Part shown: positions 44,380 through 51,349 of the stretch, in pieces
Position numbering within the stretch: position 1 is the stretch's first letter
Layout of the letters: every line of letters begins with the position of its first letter
From: Clostridia bacterium
GTDB lineage: Bacteria; Bacillota; Peptococcia; DRI-13; UBA5745
Direction of reading: 5' to 3'
Assembly: GCA_018436095.1 (NCBI GenBank)
Contig: JAHDMJ010000033.1
Location: 1 to 51,349 of the forward strand
DNA length: 51,349 nt
Program-made: the position numbers and the translations under genes
Notes under the pieces: model-generated
The model's input: only the letters and a program-made list of their open reading frames with translations
The model's database searches: none
Told to the model about the DNA's origin: nothing

Positions 44380-45558
44380 TTAGAATAATTCAATCCGATA
44401 GCGCTCCACAACCTCTTCATCCAGTTCAATGCCAAGTCCAAAGCAGTCTTCCGGCAATGTAATGTAGCTATGCTCTTGACAGAAAGGCTTTTTAAGCAAC
44501 TCACTGCGCAAGGGATTTTCTGTCATATCAAACTCAACCATTCCCCCATTGGCGAAGCCTGCAGCAAAATGCAAAGAGGCTGCCAGTAAGATACCTGAAG
44601 AAAAGGCATGGGGTGCGCATTCCACACCATGGGCCTGAGCCACCGCTGCAATTTTACGGCACTCGGTAAATCCCCCCGCCCAGGAAACATCCGGCTGAAC
44701 CACATCCACACAACGGTTTGCAATCATTCTGGCAAAGTTCTTTAATAGACACTCTGATTCATATCCCGCTATCCGTGTATTTAGCTGTGCCGTTAAACGA
44801 GCGCTACCCTCATAATCATCTGTACAAAGGGGTTCCTCAAAAAGATACACATTTAACTCGTCAAAATACCGTCCCGCCCGAAGTGCATCAGAATAGTTCC
44901 AGGCAGTATTGGCATCCACCATTAACTTTACCCCATCGCCAATTCTTTCCCGTACAGTACGCACCCGCTCCATGTCCTCTTCCAATGAGATAGTGCACTC
45001 ATCGGCAGCATTGGAAAGCTCCCTCGGCGTCATTGGTGTATAGGTCCGGCCAACTTTCATCTTAACCGTATCAAACCCGGCGTCCACGTAGCTCTTTAAT
45101 TCAGCCGCCACCCCATGTTTATCTTTATCCAAGCCATAAAATCCGCCGCTGGCATACACTTTTACCTTATTAGTATAACCGCCCAACAGACGGTAAATAG
45201 GTTGTTTTAAGGACTTGCCCACAATATCCCAAAGGGCTATGTCGATACCGCTTAAAGCACAGACAAAAATCCCATTCCGGGCATGCTGAAACCCTTCATA
45301 AAATAACTTATGCCAGATATACTCTACATTCAGCGGATTCTCGCCAATAAGTTTCGGCCCCAGCTCCTTTTCAATAACAGTAGCTGTAGAAATTAGAGGT
45401 CCGCCAAAATAGGCTGCTTCGCCAATGCCAACTATGCCTTCATCCGTATAAATTCTTACCATAAGGCAGCATCTGGCTGTCGATTTGCCCAATGCATTAT
45501 AGTAGGGCTTAGCTGTAGGACATACGAGGCCTACTGTTTCAACTTTTGTAATCTTCAT
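44380..45558 (-). CDS. Enolase superfamily (mandelate racemase/muconate lactonizing-like) acid-sugar dehydratase
   Basis: A 392-residue enolase-superfamily enzyme. Catalytic KxK (VKMKVG), metal ligands D (MVDANTAW), E (FEEPL) and E (GYESE), then QPDVSWAGG and a catalytic His in HAFSSG place it in the mandelate racemase subgroup, whose members mostly dehydrate aldonic or aldaric acids or racemise hydroxy acids. All key residues are present, so it should be active. It lies between the GntR regulator and the TRAP permease genes on the same strand. The likely role is the first dehydration of the imported acid; exact substrate unknown. Confidence 0.9.
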   Translation of the reverse strand: MKITKVETVGLVCPTAKPYYNALGKSTARCCLMVRIYTDEGIVGIGEAAYFGGPLISTATVIEKELGPKLIGENPLNVEYIWHKLFYEGFQHARNGIFVCALSGIDIALWDIVGKSLKQPIYRLLGGYTNKVKVYASGGFYGLDKDKHGVAAELKSYVDAGFDTVKMKVGRTYTPMTPRELSNAADECTISLEEDMERVRTVRERIGDGVKLMVDANTAWNYSDALRAGRYFDELNVYLFEEPLCTDDYEGSARLTAQLNTRIAGYESECLLKNFARMIANRCVDVVQPDVSWAGGFTECRKIAAVAQAHGVECAPHAFSSGILLAASLHFAAGFANGGMVEFDMTENPLRSELLKKPFCQEHSYITLPEDCFGLGIELDEEVVERYRIELF

Positions 45559-45654
45559 ACGCGAATCATTTCCTTAATGAAATAGCCCATTACAGCAGCT
45601 ACCATATTCCCTTCCTTTATCTATTTTAAACAAAGTTCATTATCTCACTGCTGC

Positions 45655-46947
45655 TTAGGTCAGCCAGCCAAGAGGCACCGTGATTAATTCCGGAATAAAA
45701 ATCATTAAAAACAGCAGGGCCACTTCCACACCAAAAAACGGTATTGAGTCTCGAATAACATCTGCCAAAGACACTTTTTGTCCGTCATTGCTGGCATTCA
45801 TAGCCACATACAAAACAACGCCTACCGGAGGTGTAATCAGACCAACGCACAAATTGAAATTCATTAAACAGGCAAAATAGTAAGGATCGATATCCGCTCT
45901 GCCAATCAAGGGGAACAATACAGGCGCAAAAATCAGAATATTGGGTGTGCAGTCCATAACCATACCCATAACAAGCAAAAAAACATTGATGATGATCAGC
46001 AGCAAAAGCGGATGCTCAATGAGTCCCCCCATTGCTTCTGCCATGGCCACGGGCACCTGCCCAAGGGTAAAATAAATGCCGGCTGCCGTTGCTCCTGCCA
46101 CAATAAACATAATTGTGGCAGTGCTGGTAACGGAAGACAAAAAAACCTGGCTAATATCTTTCACCGTAAATTCTTTATAATAGAACATACAAATGATCAG
46201 AGCATAGACCACCGCAAAGGCGCCCGCTTCCGTGGGTGTAAAAATACCAAAACGTATACCGCCTACAATCAGAACCGGCATAAACAAAGCCGGCAGGGAA
46301 TCCTTCATAATCGCCTTAGCCTCTTCCCAGGTAAAGCTTTCCGTATCTTGATATTTATCAATTCGCACCACAAAGAACCAAGCCACCATAAGGCCAAGGC
46401 AGACAATGAGTCCCGGAACCAAACCGGACATAAAAAGCTTCGTAATAGACAATCCGGTAGACGTTCCCATAACAATCATCGGAATACTTGGCGGAATCAT
46501 AGGTGCTACAATGGCGCCGGCCGCAATAAAGGCAATAGAACGGCTTTTTTTGTATCCGTTTTTTACCATGAGGGGAATTAAGATGGCGCCCAGGGCAGCC
46601 GCATCAGCTACCGCACTGCCGGATAGACCTGAAAATACTATGGTGGCCAGAATTGCCGTATAGCCTAAGCCGCCGCGAATCCGGCCTACAATCAACTTGG
46701 AAAACTGTACAATCCGGATGGAAAGACCGCCCCGATCCATAATTTCCCCTGCCAGCATAAAGAATGGAATGGCCATCAGAGCATAGCTGTTCATTGCACT
46801 AACCATATTCTGTGCAACCACCATAATATCCGACTGGCCCAAAACCACCATCATAAAGAGGGCGCAAAGAATCAAGACAAATCCTAGAGGGATTCCTAAT
46901 GCCATAAAACCGAACAAAGAGGCAAGAAAAGTTATTATGATGGTCAT
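45655..46947 (-). CDS. TRAP transporter large permease (DctM-like)
   Basis: A 430-residue permease with about 12 helices, the ion-coupled membrane subunit of a TRAP transporter. The patterns IPFFMLAGEIMDRGG, GLSGSAVADAAALGAILIPLMVKNGY, MIPPSIPMIVMG and CVGLITPPVGVVLY (quoted as pieces) are diagnostic. The gene overlaps the small permease gene by four bases. TRAP systems import organic acids with Na+. Confidence 0.95.
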   Translation of the reverse strand: MTIIITFLASLFGFMALGIPLGFVLILCALFMMVVLGQSDIMVVAQNMVSAMNSYALMAIPFFMLAGEIMDRGGLSIRIVQFSKLIVGRIRGGLGYTAILATIVFSGLSGSAVADAAALGAILIPLMVKNGYKKSRSIAFIAAGAIVAPMIPPSIPMIVMGTSTGLSITKLFMSGLVPGLIVCLGLMVAWFFVVRIDKYQDTESFTWEEAKAIMKDSLPALFMPVLIVGGIRFGIFTPTEAGAFAVVYALIICMFYYKEFTVKDISQVFLSSVTSTATIMFIVAGATAAGIYFTLGQVPVAMAEAMGGLIEHPLLLLIIINVFLLVMGMVMDCTPNILIFAPVLFPLIGRADIDPYYFACLMNFNLCVGLITPPVGVVLYVAMNASNDGQKVSLADVIRDSIPFFGVEVALLFLMIFIPELITVPLGWLT

Positions 46948-47444
46948 ACCCTCTGCTCGCCTCCATTCTTTTTGATATACCTTCCGATCATGTCTTTAAT
47001 CTGCGTCCAGATCATGGCCAGGGCCATCAGAGGCAAACCAATGACAATGATACCAAAGTTGGTGTTAGTGGCTGCCGTGTAGTAGGTACAGGCTCTATTG
47101 AAATAATAAACCCCTGCAATAAAGATGATGCAGCAAGTCACCAGAATGATTATTTCAGCCAAAAATTCTACAGCTTTCTTGGCGTTGCCTTTTACGAGGT
47201 CTGAAATCATGGTCACACAAATGTGCCTTTTCTTCTTGAAGGCTATAAAACTGCCGATATAGCTGATCCAAACAAAAGCAAACCTGGAATACTCTTCAAA
47301 GGACATAATGCTTTTACCTGCAAAATATCGCAATGCTGCATTGATAAAGGTCATTCCTACCATTACCGTCATTAATACTACAGCAATAATTACGATCACC
47401 TTATCCGTTACCCGCTTTTCTTCACCCAATTTTTTCTCTGACAT
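46944..47444 (-). CDS. TRAP transporter small permease (DctQ-like)
   Basis: A 166-residue protein with four hydrophobic helices. The segment MSFEEYSRFAFVWISYIGSFIAFKKKRHI is the DctQ hallmark (E-E-x-x-R-x-x-F-x-W). It overlaps the large permease gene and follows the binding-protein gene after 77 bases. AGGAGG stands 8 bases before the ATG. Confidence 0.93.
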   Translation of the reverse strand: MSEKKLGEEKRVTDKVIVIIAVVLMTVMVGMTFINAALRYFAGKSIMSFEEYSRFAFVWISYIGSFIAFKKKRHICVTMISDLVKGNAKKAVEFLAEIIILVTCCIIFIAGVYYFNRACTYYTAATNTNFGIIVIGLPLMALAMIWTQIKDMIGRYIKKNGGEQRV

Positions 47445-47521
47445 CGAGGCTGCCTCCTTGTTCTAAAGAAGGTTTGCTCCCCTCTGCATAGTCAAATACG
47501 TATGGAGAGCAGACCCAATTG

Positions 47522-48550
47522 TTAACGTTCAGCTAAAGCCTTTTGAATCTTCTCTACATATTCCTGACTGCCGGGATAGGCTTCATAGAATTTCTTCCAG
47601 GTTTCCCCTTGCATTGCTCTCATTTCTTGACGCTGTTCATCAGTAGGGTAGACCACTTCTACTCCGTATTCTTCAAGCTGAGCAATATATTCTTTTTCTG
47701 AGTTAATAGCCATCTCCCAAGCGTAATCACTGGCAGCATCCACACATTCCTGAATCATCTCTTGCTGCTCGGCAGATAATCCCTGCCACCATTTCTCATT
47801 GGTATACCAGAAATGAGTAGTGAACATATGCTTGCTGTCATAAATATATTTCTGTACCTCATATAAAGAGTTAGCGACAATTGTAGAATAGGGATTTTCC
47901 TGGGCATCCACAGCCCCCTGCTCCAAAGCTGTAAACAGTTCAGCCATATTCATAGATATTACATTAGCGCCTAAAGCCTCAGCCAGCCATACGCAGTAGT
48001 TGATATTGGGAGTCCGTAACCGTAAACCTTGGTAGTCTGCCGGAGAGGTTAATTTCTTGTTTGAGGTAGTCACCCGAAAGCCGATGGGTGTAGAACCTAA
48101 GCTGCGCAGGCCTATTTCTCCCGGCATGGCTGCATTCATCTCATCACAAATTTCTGTTTCATTAAAAATATATTTTGCCTCATCCCAAGTGGTAAATAAG
48201 AAAGGGCATTCTGTAACCGATGCCATTGGATAGTAGTTGGCAATGTTACCGCCGGGGAAAGCCATTTCCACAGAGCCTTCCAGCAGCATGTCCTGCCAAA
48301 CCTCAGCGGCCCCTAACATATTGTTCGTATATACTTCAACTTTAAATTCATTAGATTTGCTTTCTAACTGTTCCTTAAAGTAATGAATTGATTTTGATTG
48401 GGGATGATCATCACCATACTGAGCTGCGATACGAATCTTTATGGTATCTTTGGCATCTTTTTGTTGACCTGAGCTGGAATTATTGGTTCCACAGGCAACC
48501 AAAGAAAGTGTCATAACAAGTACAAGGATCATAGATATAATTTTTTTCAT
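47522..48550 (-). CDS. TRAP transporter solute-binding lipoprotein (DctP-like)
   Basis: A 342-residue extracytoplasmic binding protein. The signal ends in the lipobox LVAC, so it is membrane-anchored. Motifs FTTWDEAKYIF, GLRLRTPNINY and the conserved arginine-containing RVTTSNKKLTSPADYQGLRLR region, plus EVQKYIYDSKHMF, match DctP. I start at ATG 48550 (MKKIISM...), which gives a standard lipoprotein signal; an upstream ATG at 48562 touches the Shine-Dalgarno AAAGGA. It supplies the ligand to the TRAP permeases encoded downstream. Confidence 0.93.
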   Translation of the reverse strand: MKKIISMILVLVMTLSLVACGTNNSSSGQQKDAKDTIKIRIAAQYGDDHPQSKSIHYFKEQLESKSNEFKVEVYTNNMLGAAEVWQDMLLEGSVEMAFPGGNIANYYPMASVTECPFLFTTWDEAKYIFNETEICDEMNAAMPGEIGLRSLGSTPIGFRVTTSNKKLTSPADYQGLRLRTPNINYCVWLAEALGANVISMNMAELFTALEQGAVDAQENPYSTIVANSLYEVQKYIYDSKHMFTTHFWYTNEKWWQGLSAEQQEMIQECVDAASDYAWEMAINSEKEYIAQLEEYGVEVVYPTDEQRQEMRAMQGETWKKFYEAYPGSQEYVEKIQKALAER

Positions 48551-48882
48551 AAGTATGACCATTCCTTTCGCTTAGCTCAAGGCACAAAAGTAATGAAACC
48601 ATTTTGTGCCAGAGAAAATAATTAAGAAATTTGTTACACTGGTTTATGAGGATAAAGGCATACTGCAAAGATAATCCAAAAGACTGCTAAAGTGGTATGA
48701 TGTACCCCGAACAAGCTGAAAAGTTGAAAGTGCTGGCAATAAGAAAACGCTGGTATCAACCGGCCGGGGTTATATCAAACCATTTTGATTCAGCGGGCCA
48801 ATGCTGTTGGCCATGCAGCCAAGCGCTCTGAAATCCAAACCGCCATCTTGCCCAAAAAAGTCTCGAGACTATAAGAAATAAA
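48551..48882. other. Gap between the FAH and dctP genes
   Basis: No convincing gene. Short plus-strand frames (48700-48831 and the end near 48872) could be relics but have no recognisable family. GGTA-TGATG-TACC (48694-48706) is an inverted repeat resembling FadR-type GntR operators (TGGT...ACC) and may control dctP. Confidence 0.35.
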
Positions 48883-49656
48883 CTATACCATTGTATTTCT
48901 TAAAATACCGATGCCTGGGATTTCTATTTCGATGACATCCCCTACTTTTACCGGAGCAACACCGGCTGGTGTCCCAGTAGCGATGATATCGCCAGGCTCT
49001 AAGGTAATCCATTCCGAAATAAATTCAATCAATTCTGGAATTCCGAAGATTAGATCATTTGTATTGCCATCCTGCAGCGTTTCACCATTGACTCTTGTAT
49101 AAATCGGTGAATTAAAAGGATCAATTTCATCGGTGATCATAGGCCCTATTGGGCAAAAGGTATCTAAGCCCTTACCCCGAGTCCATTGTCCGTCGCCCCA
49201 CTGCATATCGCGAGCAGAAACGTCGTTGAGGCAGGTATAGCCAAGCACATATTCCATAGCTGTTTCTTTGGCCGCCTTTTTACAACGCTTTCCAATGACA
49301 ACTCCAAGCTCCCCTTCAAAATCCACACGATCTACACCGGTTGGATAGATAATGCCTTGTTCCGGGTCTGCCAGGGTATTGGGACCTTTGCCAAAAATCA
49401 GAGGTTTTTCAGGGACCTTCACATCCAAGTGCATAACCTCAACGCATTCTTTGATATGTGACATGTAATTTGTTCCCGCACACATGATTTTACTAGGTAC
49501 GCAAGGTGCTAACAGCTTTAAATCCTTAAGCGGCGCAGACTCATCGGTTCGACGATAATCTCCAAAGATATCCCCTTCCAGTTTGATGACATTATCACCT
49601 TCGAGGATTCCATAAAAAATTACCGAGTTACCGTCTTCTGCACGTACGTATTTCAT
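48883..49656 (-). CDS. Fumarylacetoacetate hydrolase (FAH) family protein
   Basis: A 257-residue FAH-family enzyme. The motif VDFEGELGVVIGKRC supplies the acidic metal ligands, followed by YTCLNDVSARDMQ and GTPAGV near the end. Members hydrate or hydrolyse 2-keto acids, for example 2,4-diketo-3-deoxy sugar acids to pyruvate plus a small acid. It heads the catabolic cluster and probably performs its last carbon-carbon cleavage. GGGAGG stands 7 bases before the ATG, and a good promoter lies upstream. Confidence 0.9.
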   Translation of the reverse strand: MKYVRAEDGNSVIFYGILEGDNVIKLEGDIFGDYRRTDESAPLKDLKLLAPCVPSKIMCAGTNYMSHIKECVEVMHLDVKVPEKPLIFGKGPNTLADPEQGIIYPTGVDRVDFEGELGVVIGKRCKKAAKETAMEYVLGYTCLNDVSARDMQWGDGQWTRGKGLDTFCPIGPMITDEIDPFNSPIYTRVNGETLQDGNTNDLIFGIPELIEFISEWITLEPGDIIATGTPAGVAPVKVGDVIEIEIPGIGILRNTMV

Positions 49657-49719
49657 GTTTCGCCCTCCCTTTCTGTTCTATTGTTGATTTGTTGGACAGC
49701 TCAACCGCTGTGAGCATAG

Positions 49720-49747
49720 ATTATCACTTAAACACGGTTTTTGTCAA
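49720..49747 (-). promoter_or_regulatory. Promoter of the FAH gene / catabolic cluster
   Basis: On the minus strand a perfect TTGACA and GATAAT are 16 bases apart. The leader contains TTGTTGATTT (49681-49690), shared with the GntR promoter region. Confidence 0.55.
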
Positions 49748-49912
49748 CTGTTTTTTAATCGTGAGGGTCTTTAAAGTACAATGTTCGCTAAGAACAGGTA
49801 GATGATGAATGTTGGCTGCAGAGCGCCCAGCCCGGCAGTTGCTATCCGCAATATGAATTTGTTATACTAATGGAAAGCTCTGCAAATCATACGAGGATGG
49901 TACCCTGCCGGG

Positions 49913-50683
49913 ATGAAGGATATTATAAATATTATTTCCGTTACCAATGCCGGTGTTGTTATTTCCAATGGCCATACGGGCTTGCTGGTAGACGGGCTCT
50001 ATGAAGAAACGCCTCCCTTTCCCCCCATGCCTGATTATCTTGCCGAGGATTTGCTGCAAGGCCGGCAGCCAGGGGGCAAGGTAGACTTTCTTTTATTTAC
50101 CCATCTCCATGGGGATCATTTCAGTATCGGGAAGATTTTGCCCTATCTTGATCACAACAGTCTCAAAGGAATGGTCTTTCCCTGGGAATATACCGTATTT
50201 GATAAACTGGAAGCTCCCCTGGCCAAACATAAAACCGCCTCTTATCCCCTGATGCTTGCCCGGGGCGCCGGGCGGCAAATTTCTCTCTGCGATGGCCTGA
50301 CGATAAGGGCTTGGAATACCGGCCACATGGGCTCCCAATTTACCGCAGTCGATCATTATAGCTTTTTCATTAATCTGGGTGAGCAGAATATCCTTGTCAC
50401 CGGTGATTCGGATTTCGACGAAGAGGGCTTCCGGCAAATGATTGGCGGGCAGCCGGTGGATATGGCGCTGGTCAATCCGCTGTTTTTGCATAATCCCAAA
50501 GGGGCCAGGATTCTTGAGACGGTTATCCGGCCCCGTGCCGTAGTTATCTACCATATTCCCTATCGCGGTGATGACGTCATGGTTCTGCGAGCCTTGACAA
50601 AGCGGCTACTGCAAAAACATGCGACAGCTCCTTATAGGCTATTTGCCCTGGAGGAGCCGCTGCAGATGTTTTCGTTTCAGTGA
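49913..50683 (+). CDS. MBL-fold metallo-hydrolase
   Basis: A 256-residue metallo-beta-lactamase-fold protein. The metal site THLHGDHF (about 62-69), an Asp in TGDSDFDEEG and a terminal His in VIYHIPYRGDD are in the family order. It resembles UlaG-like or uncharacterised hydrolases; substrate unknown. The ribosome binding site is weak (GAGGATGG about 12 bases away). It is monocistronic and divergent from the catabolic cluster. Confidence 0.85.
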   Translation: MKDIINIISVTNAGVVISNGHTGLLVDGLYEETPPFPPMPDYLAEDLLQGRQPGGKVDFLLFTHLHGDHFSIGKILPYLDHNSLKGMVFPWEYTVFDKLEAPLAKHKTASYPLMLARGAGRQISLCDGLTIRAWNTGHMGSQFTAVDHYSFFINLGEQNILVTGDSDFDEEGFRQMIGGQPVDMALVNPLFLHNPKGARILETVIRPRAVVIYHIPYRGDDVMVLRALTKRLLQKHATAPYRLFALEEPLQMFSFQ

Positions 50684-50721
50684 GCTGTTGCGGCAATGCG
50701 GCCAAGGTGGCCGGCCAGGCA

Positions 50722-50746
50722 TTACAGCTTTGCATTTTTGTGTCAC
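50722..50746 (-). repeat. Solitary copy of the 21-nt intergenic motif
   Basis: TACAGCTTTGCATTTTTGTG resembles the inverted copies of cassettes A-C (ACAAACCTGCATTTTTG). It lies in the gap between the MBL gene and the tRNA, which otherwise holds only an AT-rich stretch with an imperfect AAAAGGGG/CCCCTTTT hairpin. Confidence 0.45.
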
Positions 50747-50938
50747 CATGCATCATCGTTCATATCAGAGTCTGCATCTTATTGGCCGCTTAGGCAGTAA
50801 AAAAAGCGGCTGGAACTTGCTTTTTCAAATTTGGAGCAAAAAGGGAACAAAAAAGGGGAAAAAAAGAATGTAAAAATTAATTTTACCCCTTTTCATTCCT
50901 GCGGTTTCGAGTTATAATATCACTTGTCCTTGAAAAAT

Positions 50939-51011
50939 GGATCCTTAGCTCAGTTGGTAGAGCACCTGACTCTTAATCAGGGTGTCCAGGGTTCGAGCCC
51001 CTGAGGATCCA
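50939..51011 (+). tRNA. tRNA-Lys (anticodon CTT)
   Basis: A full cloverleaf: acceptor GGATCCT/AGGATCC, D-arm with TAGCTCAGTTGGTAGAGC, anticodon stem CCTGA/TCAGG with loop CTCTTAA, and T-arm GGTTCGAGCCC. The discriminator is A and CCA is not encoded. A TATAAT at 50913-50918 is a likely -10. Confidence 0.97.
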
Positions 51012-51024
51012 CTTAAAAAAAGAT

Positions 51025-51064
51025 AATCGCCTTTTCCTATTGGAGAGGGCGATTTTTCTTTTTG
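51025..51064 (+). terminator. Intrinsic terminator of the tRNA gene
   Basis: AATCGCC (51025-51031) pairs with GGCGATT (51048-51054), followed by TTTCTTTTT. Confidence 0.8.
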
Positions 51065-51182
51065 CAGATGTTGCTAAAGGTGGCTCGAAGGGGTGGACCA
51101 AGGGGACAAGATCATATTCAAATTCAATGTAGTTATAGGAGGGTTTACCCTCCCCGGCTGGTTTCCGTTTCCCGATGCTGAC

Positions 51183-51343
51183 TGCACAAAAATCGAGGTT
51201 GTGTTCCGGCAGGCAGCGGATTTGATCGTTTTTTGCTTCCAGATGCACAAAAATCGAAGTTGTGTGACGGATTAGAGGGTAGTTTTTCGTAATCTGAGCC
51301 AAATTTGAAGGAAATAGTGCAACACAACTTCGATTTTTGTGCA
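51183..51343. repeat. Repeat locus D: related motif, two forward and one inverted copy
   Basis: TGCACAAAAATCGAAGTTGT plus GT occurs forward at 51183-51204 (one mismatch), forward at 51244-51265 and inverted at 51322-51343 (exact). It has the same skeleton as the cassette A-C motif but a different core (ATCGAAG instead of ATGCAGG). The outer copies bound a 161-bp segment without a gene. Confidence 0.7.
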
Positions 51344-51349
51344 GTTAGC

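Noticed and set aside
48700-48875. Possible decayed gene between the FAH and dctP genes
   Set aside because: Frames are short and shifted, and no family can be recognised; base order alone does not show a relic.
50973-51302. 109-codon minus-strand frame
   Set aside because: It overlaps the tRNA-Lys gene, its terminator and repeat locus D.

Overview
The window looks like the chromosome of a spore-forming anaerobic member of the Bacillota (a clostridial or Negativicutes-like lineage). Supporting signs are strong AGGAGG ribosome binding sites with frequent TTG and GTG starts, a YtaF-type sporulation membrane protein, an ECF-type cobalt transporter behind a cobalamin riboswitch, a CheV, a large surface protein ending in a copper-amine-oxidase-like domain, and a TRAP-linked catabolic cluster. 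The species cannot be named from the sequence. No rRNA, CRISPR array, phage module or complete insertion sequence is visible.

Layout. 1-595: end of an unidentified reading frame, then an intergenic repeat cassette (A). 596-4367: Rrf2 Fe-S-type regulator, cobalamin riboswitch and cbiMNQO. 4378-11031: secreted serine hydrolase, OmpR/HisKA two-component pair, zinc-ribbon protein, and a DUF3810/D-Ala-D-Ala carboxypeptidase fusion. 11478-15875: 1465-residue surface protein with six related Ig-like domains. 16056-21927: YdcF-like protein, CheV, Asp/Glu racemase family protein, thioesterase, MFS exporter, DUF1330, DUF4180, YtaF. 21928-22757: repeat cassette B with a G-quadruplex motif. 22758-26772: 70-residue membrane protein, an unusual substrate-binding/TM/helical-repeat/degenerate-EAL protein, EamA permease. 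27218-37370: small membrane protein, then an ECF transporter (S, T, double ATPase), AraC and TetR regulators, a pair of exporter-fold ABC half-transporters and a MATE pump. 37381-38397: a hexanucleotide G-rich array of about 657 bp followed by cassette C. 38642-39976: FliD-like protein. 40072-49656 (all minus): FAH-family hydrolase, TRAP transporter PQM, enolase-superfamily dehydratase, GntR regulator, 3-hydroxyacyl-CoA-dehydrogenase-like protein, IlvD/Edd dehydratase, TIM-barrel isomerase. 49913-51349: MBL-fold hydrolase, tRNA-Lys(CTT), and a sister repeat family (D).

How parts work together. The cbi operon is a complete cobalt importer controlled by B12. The 27.9-37.4 kb block reads as one acquisition/efflux unit: the ECF promoter and the ABC-pair promoter share a GTTAG-N6-CTAAC operator, and tetR has a Fur-like GATAAT triple at its start site, so metal or heme/siderophore handling is my best guess. 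The 40-49.7 kb block takes up an organic or sugar acid through TRAP and degrades it by dehydration, oxidation and diketo-acid cleavage; the substrate is unknown.

The most unusual signal is intergenic. Three loci (A, B, C) carry a 21-nt motif (core TGCAAAAATGCAGGTTTGT). At A and C forward copies follow each other at 41 bp. At all three loci inverted copies follow each other at 40-41 bp, so A and C have a fold-back layout. Loci B and C also share exact 14- and 17-bp words. A fourth locus carries a related motif. I do not recognise this family.
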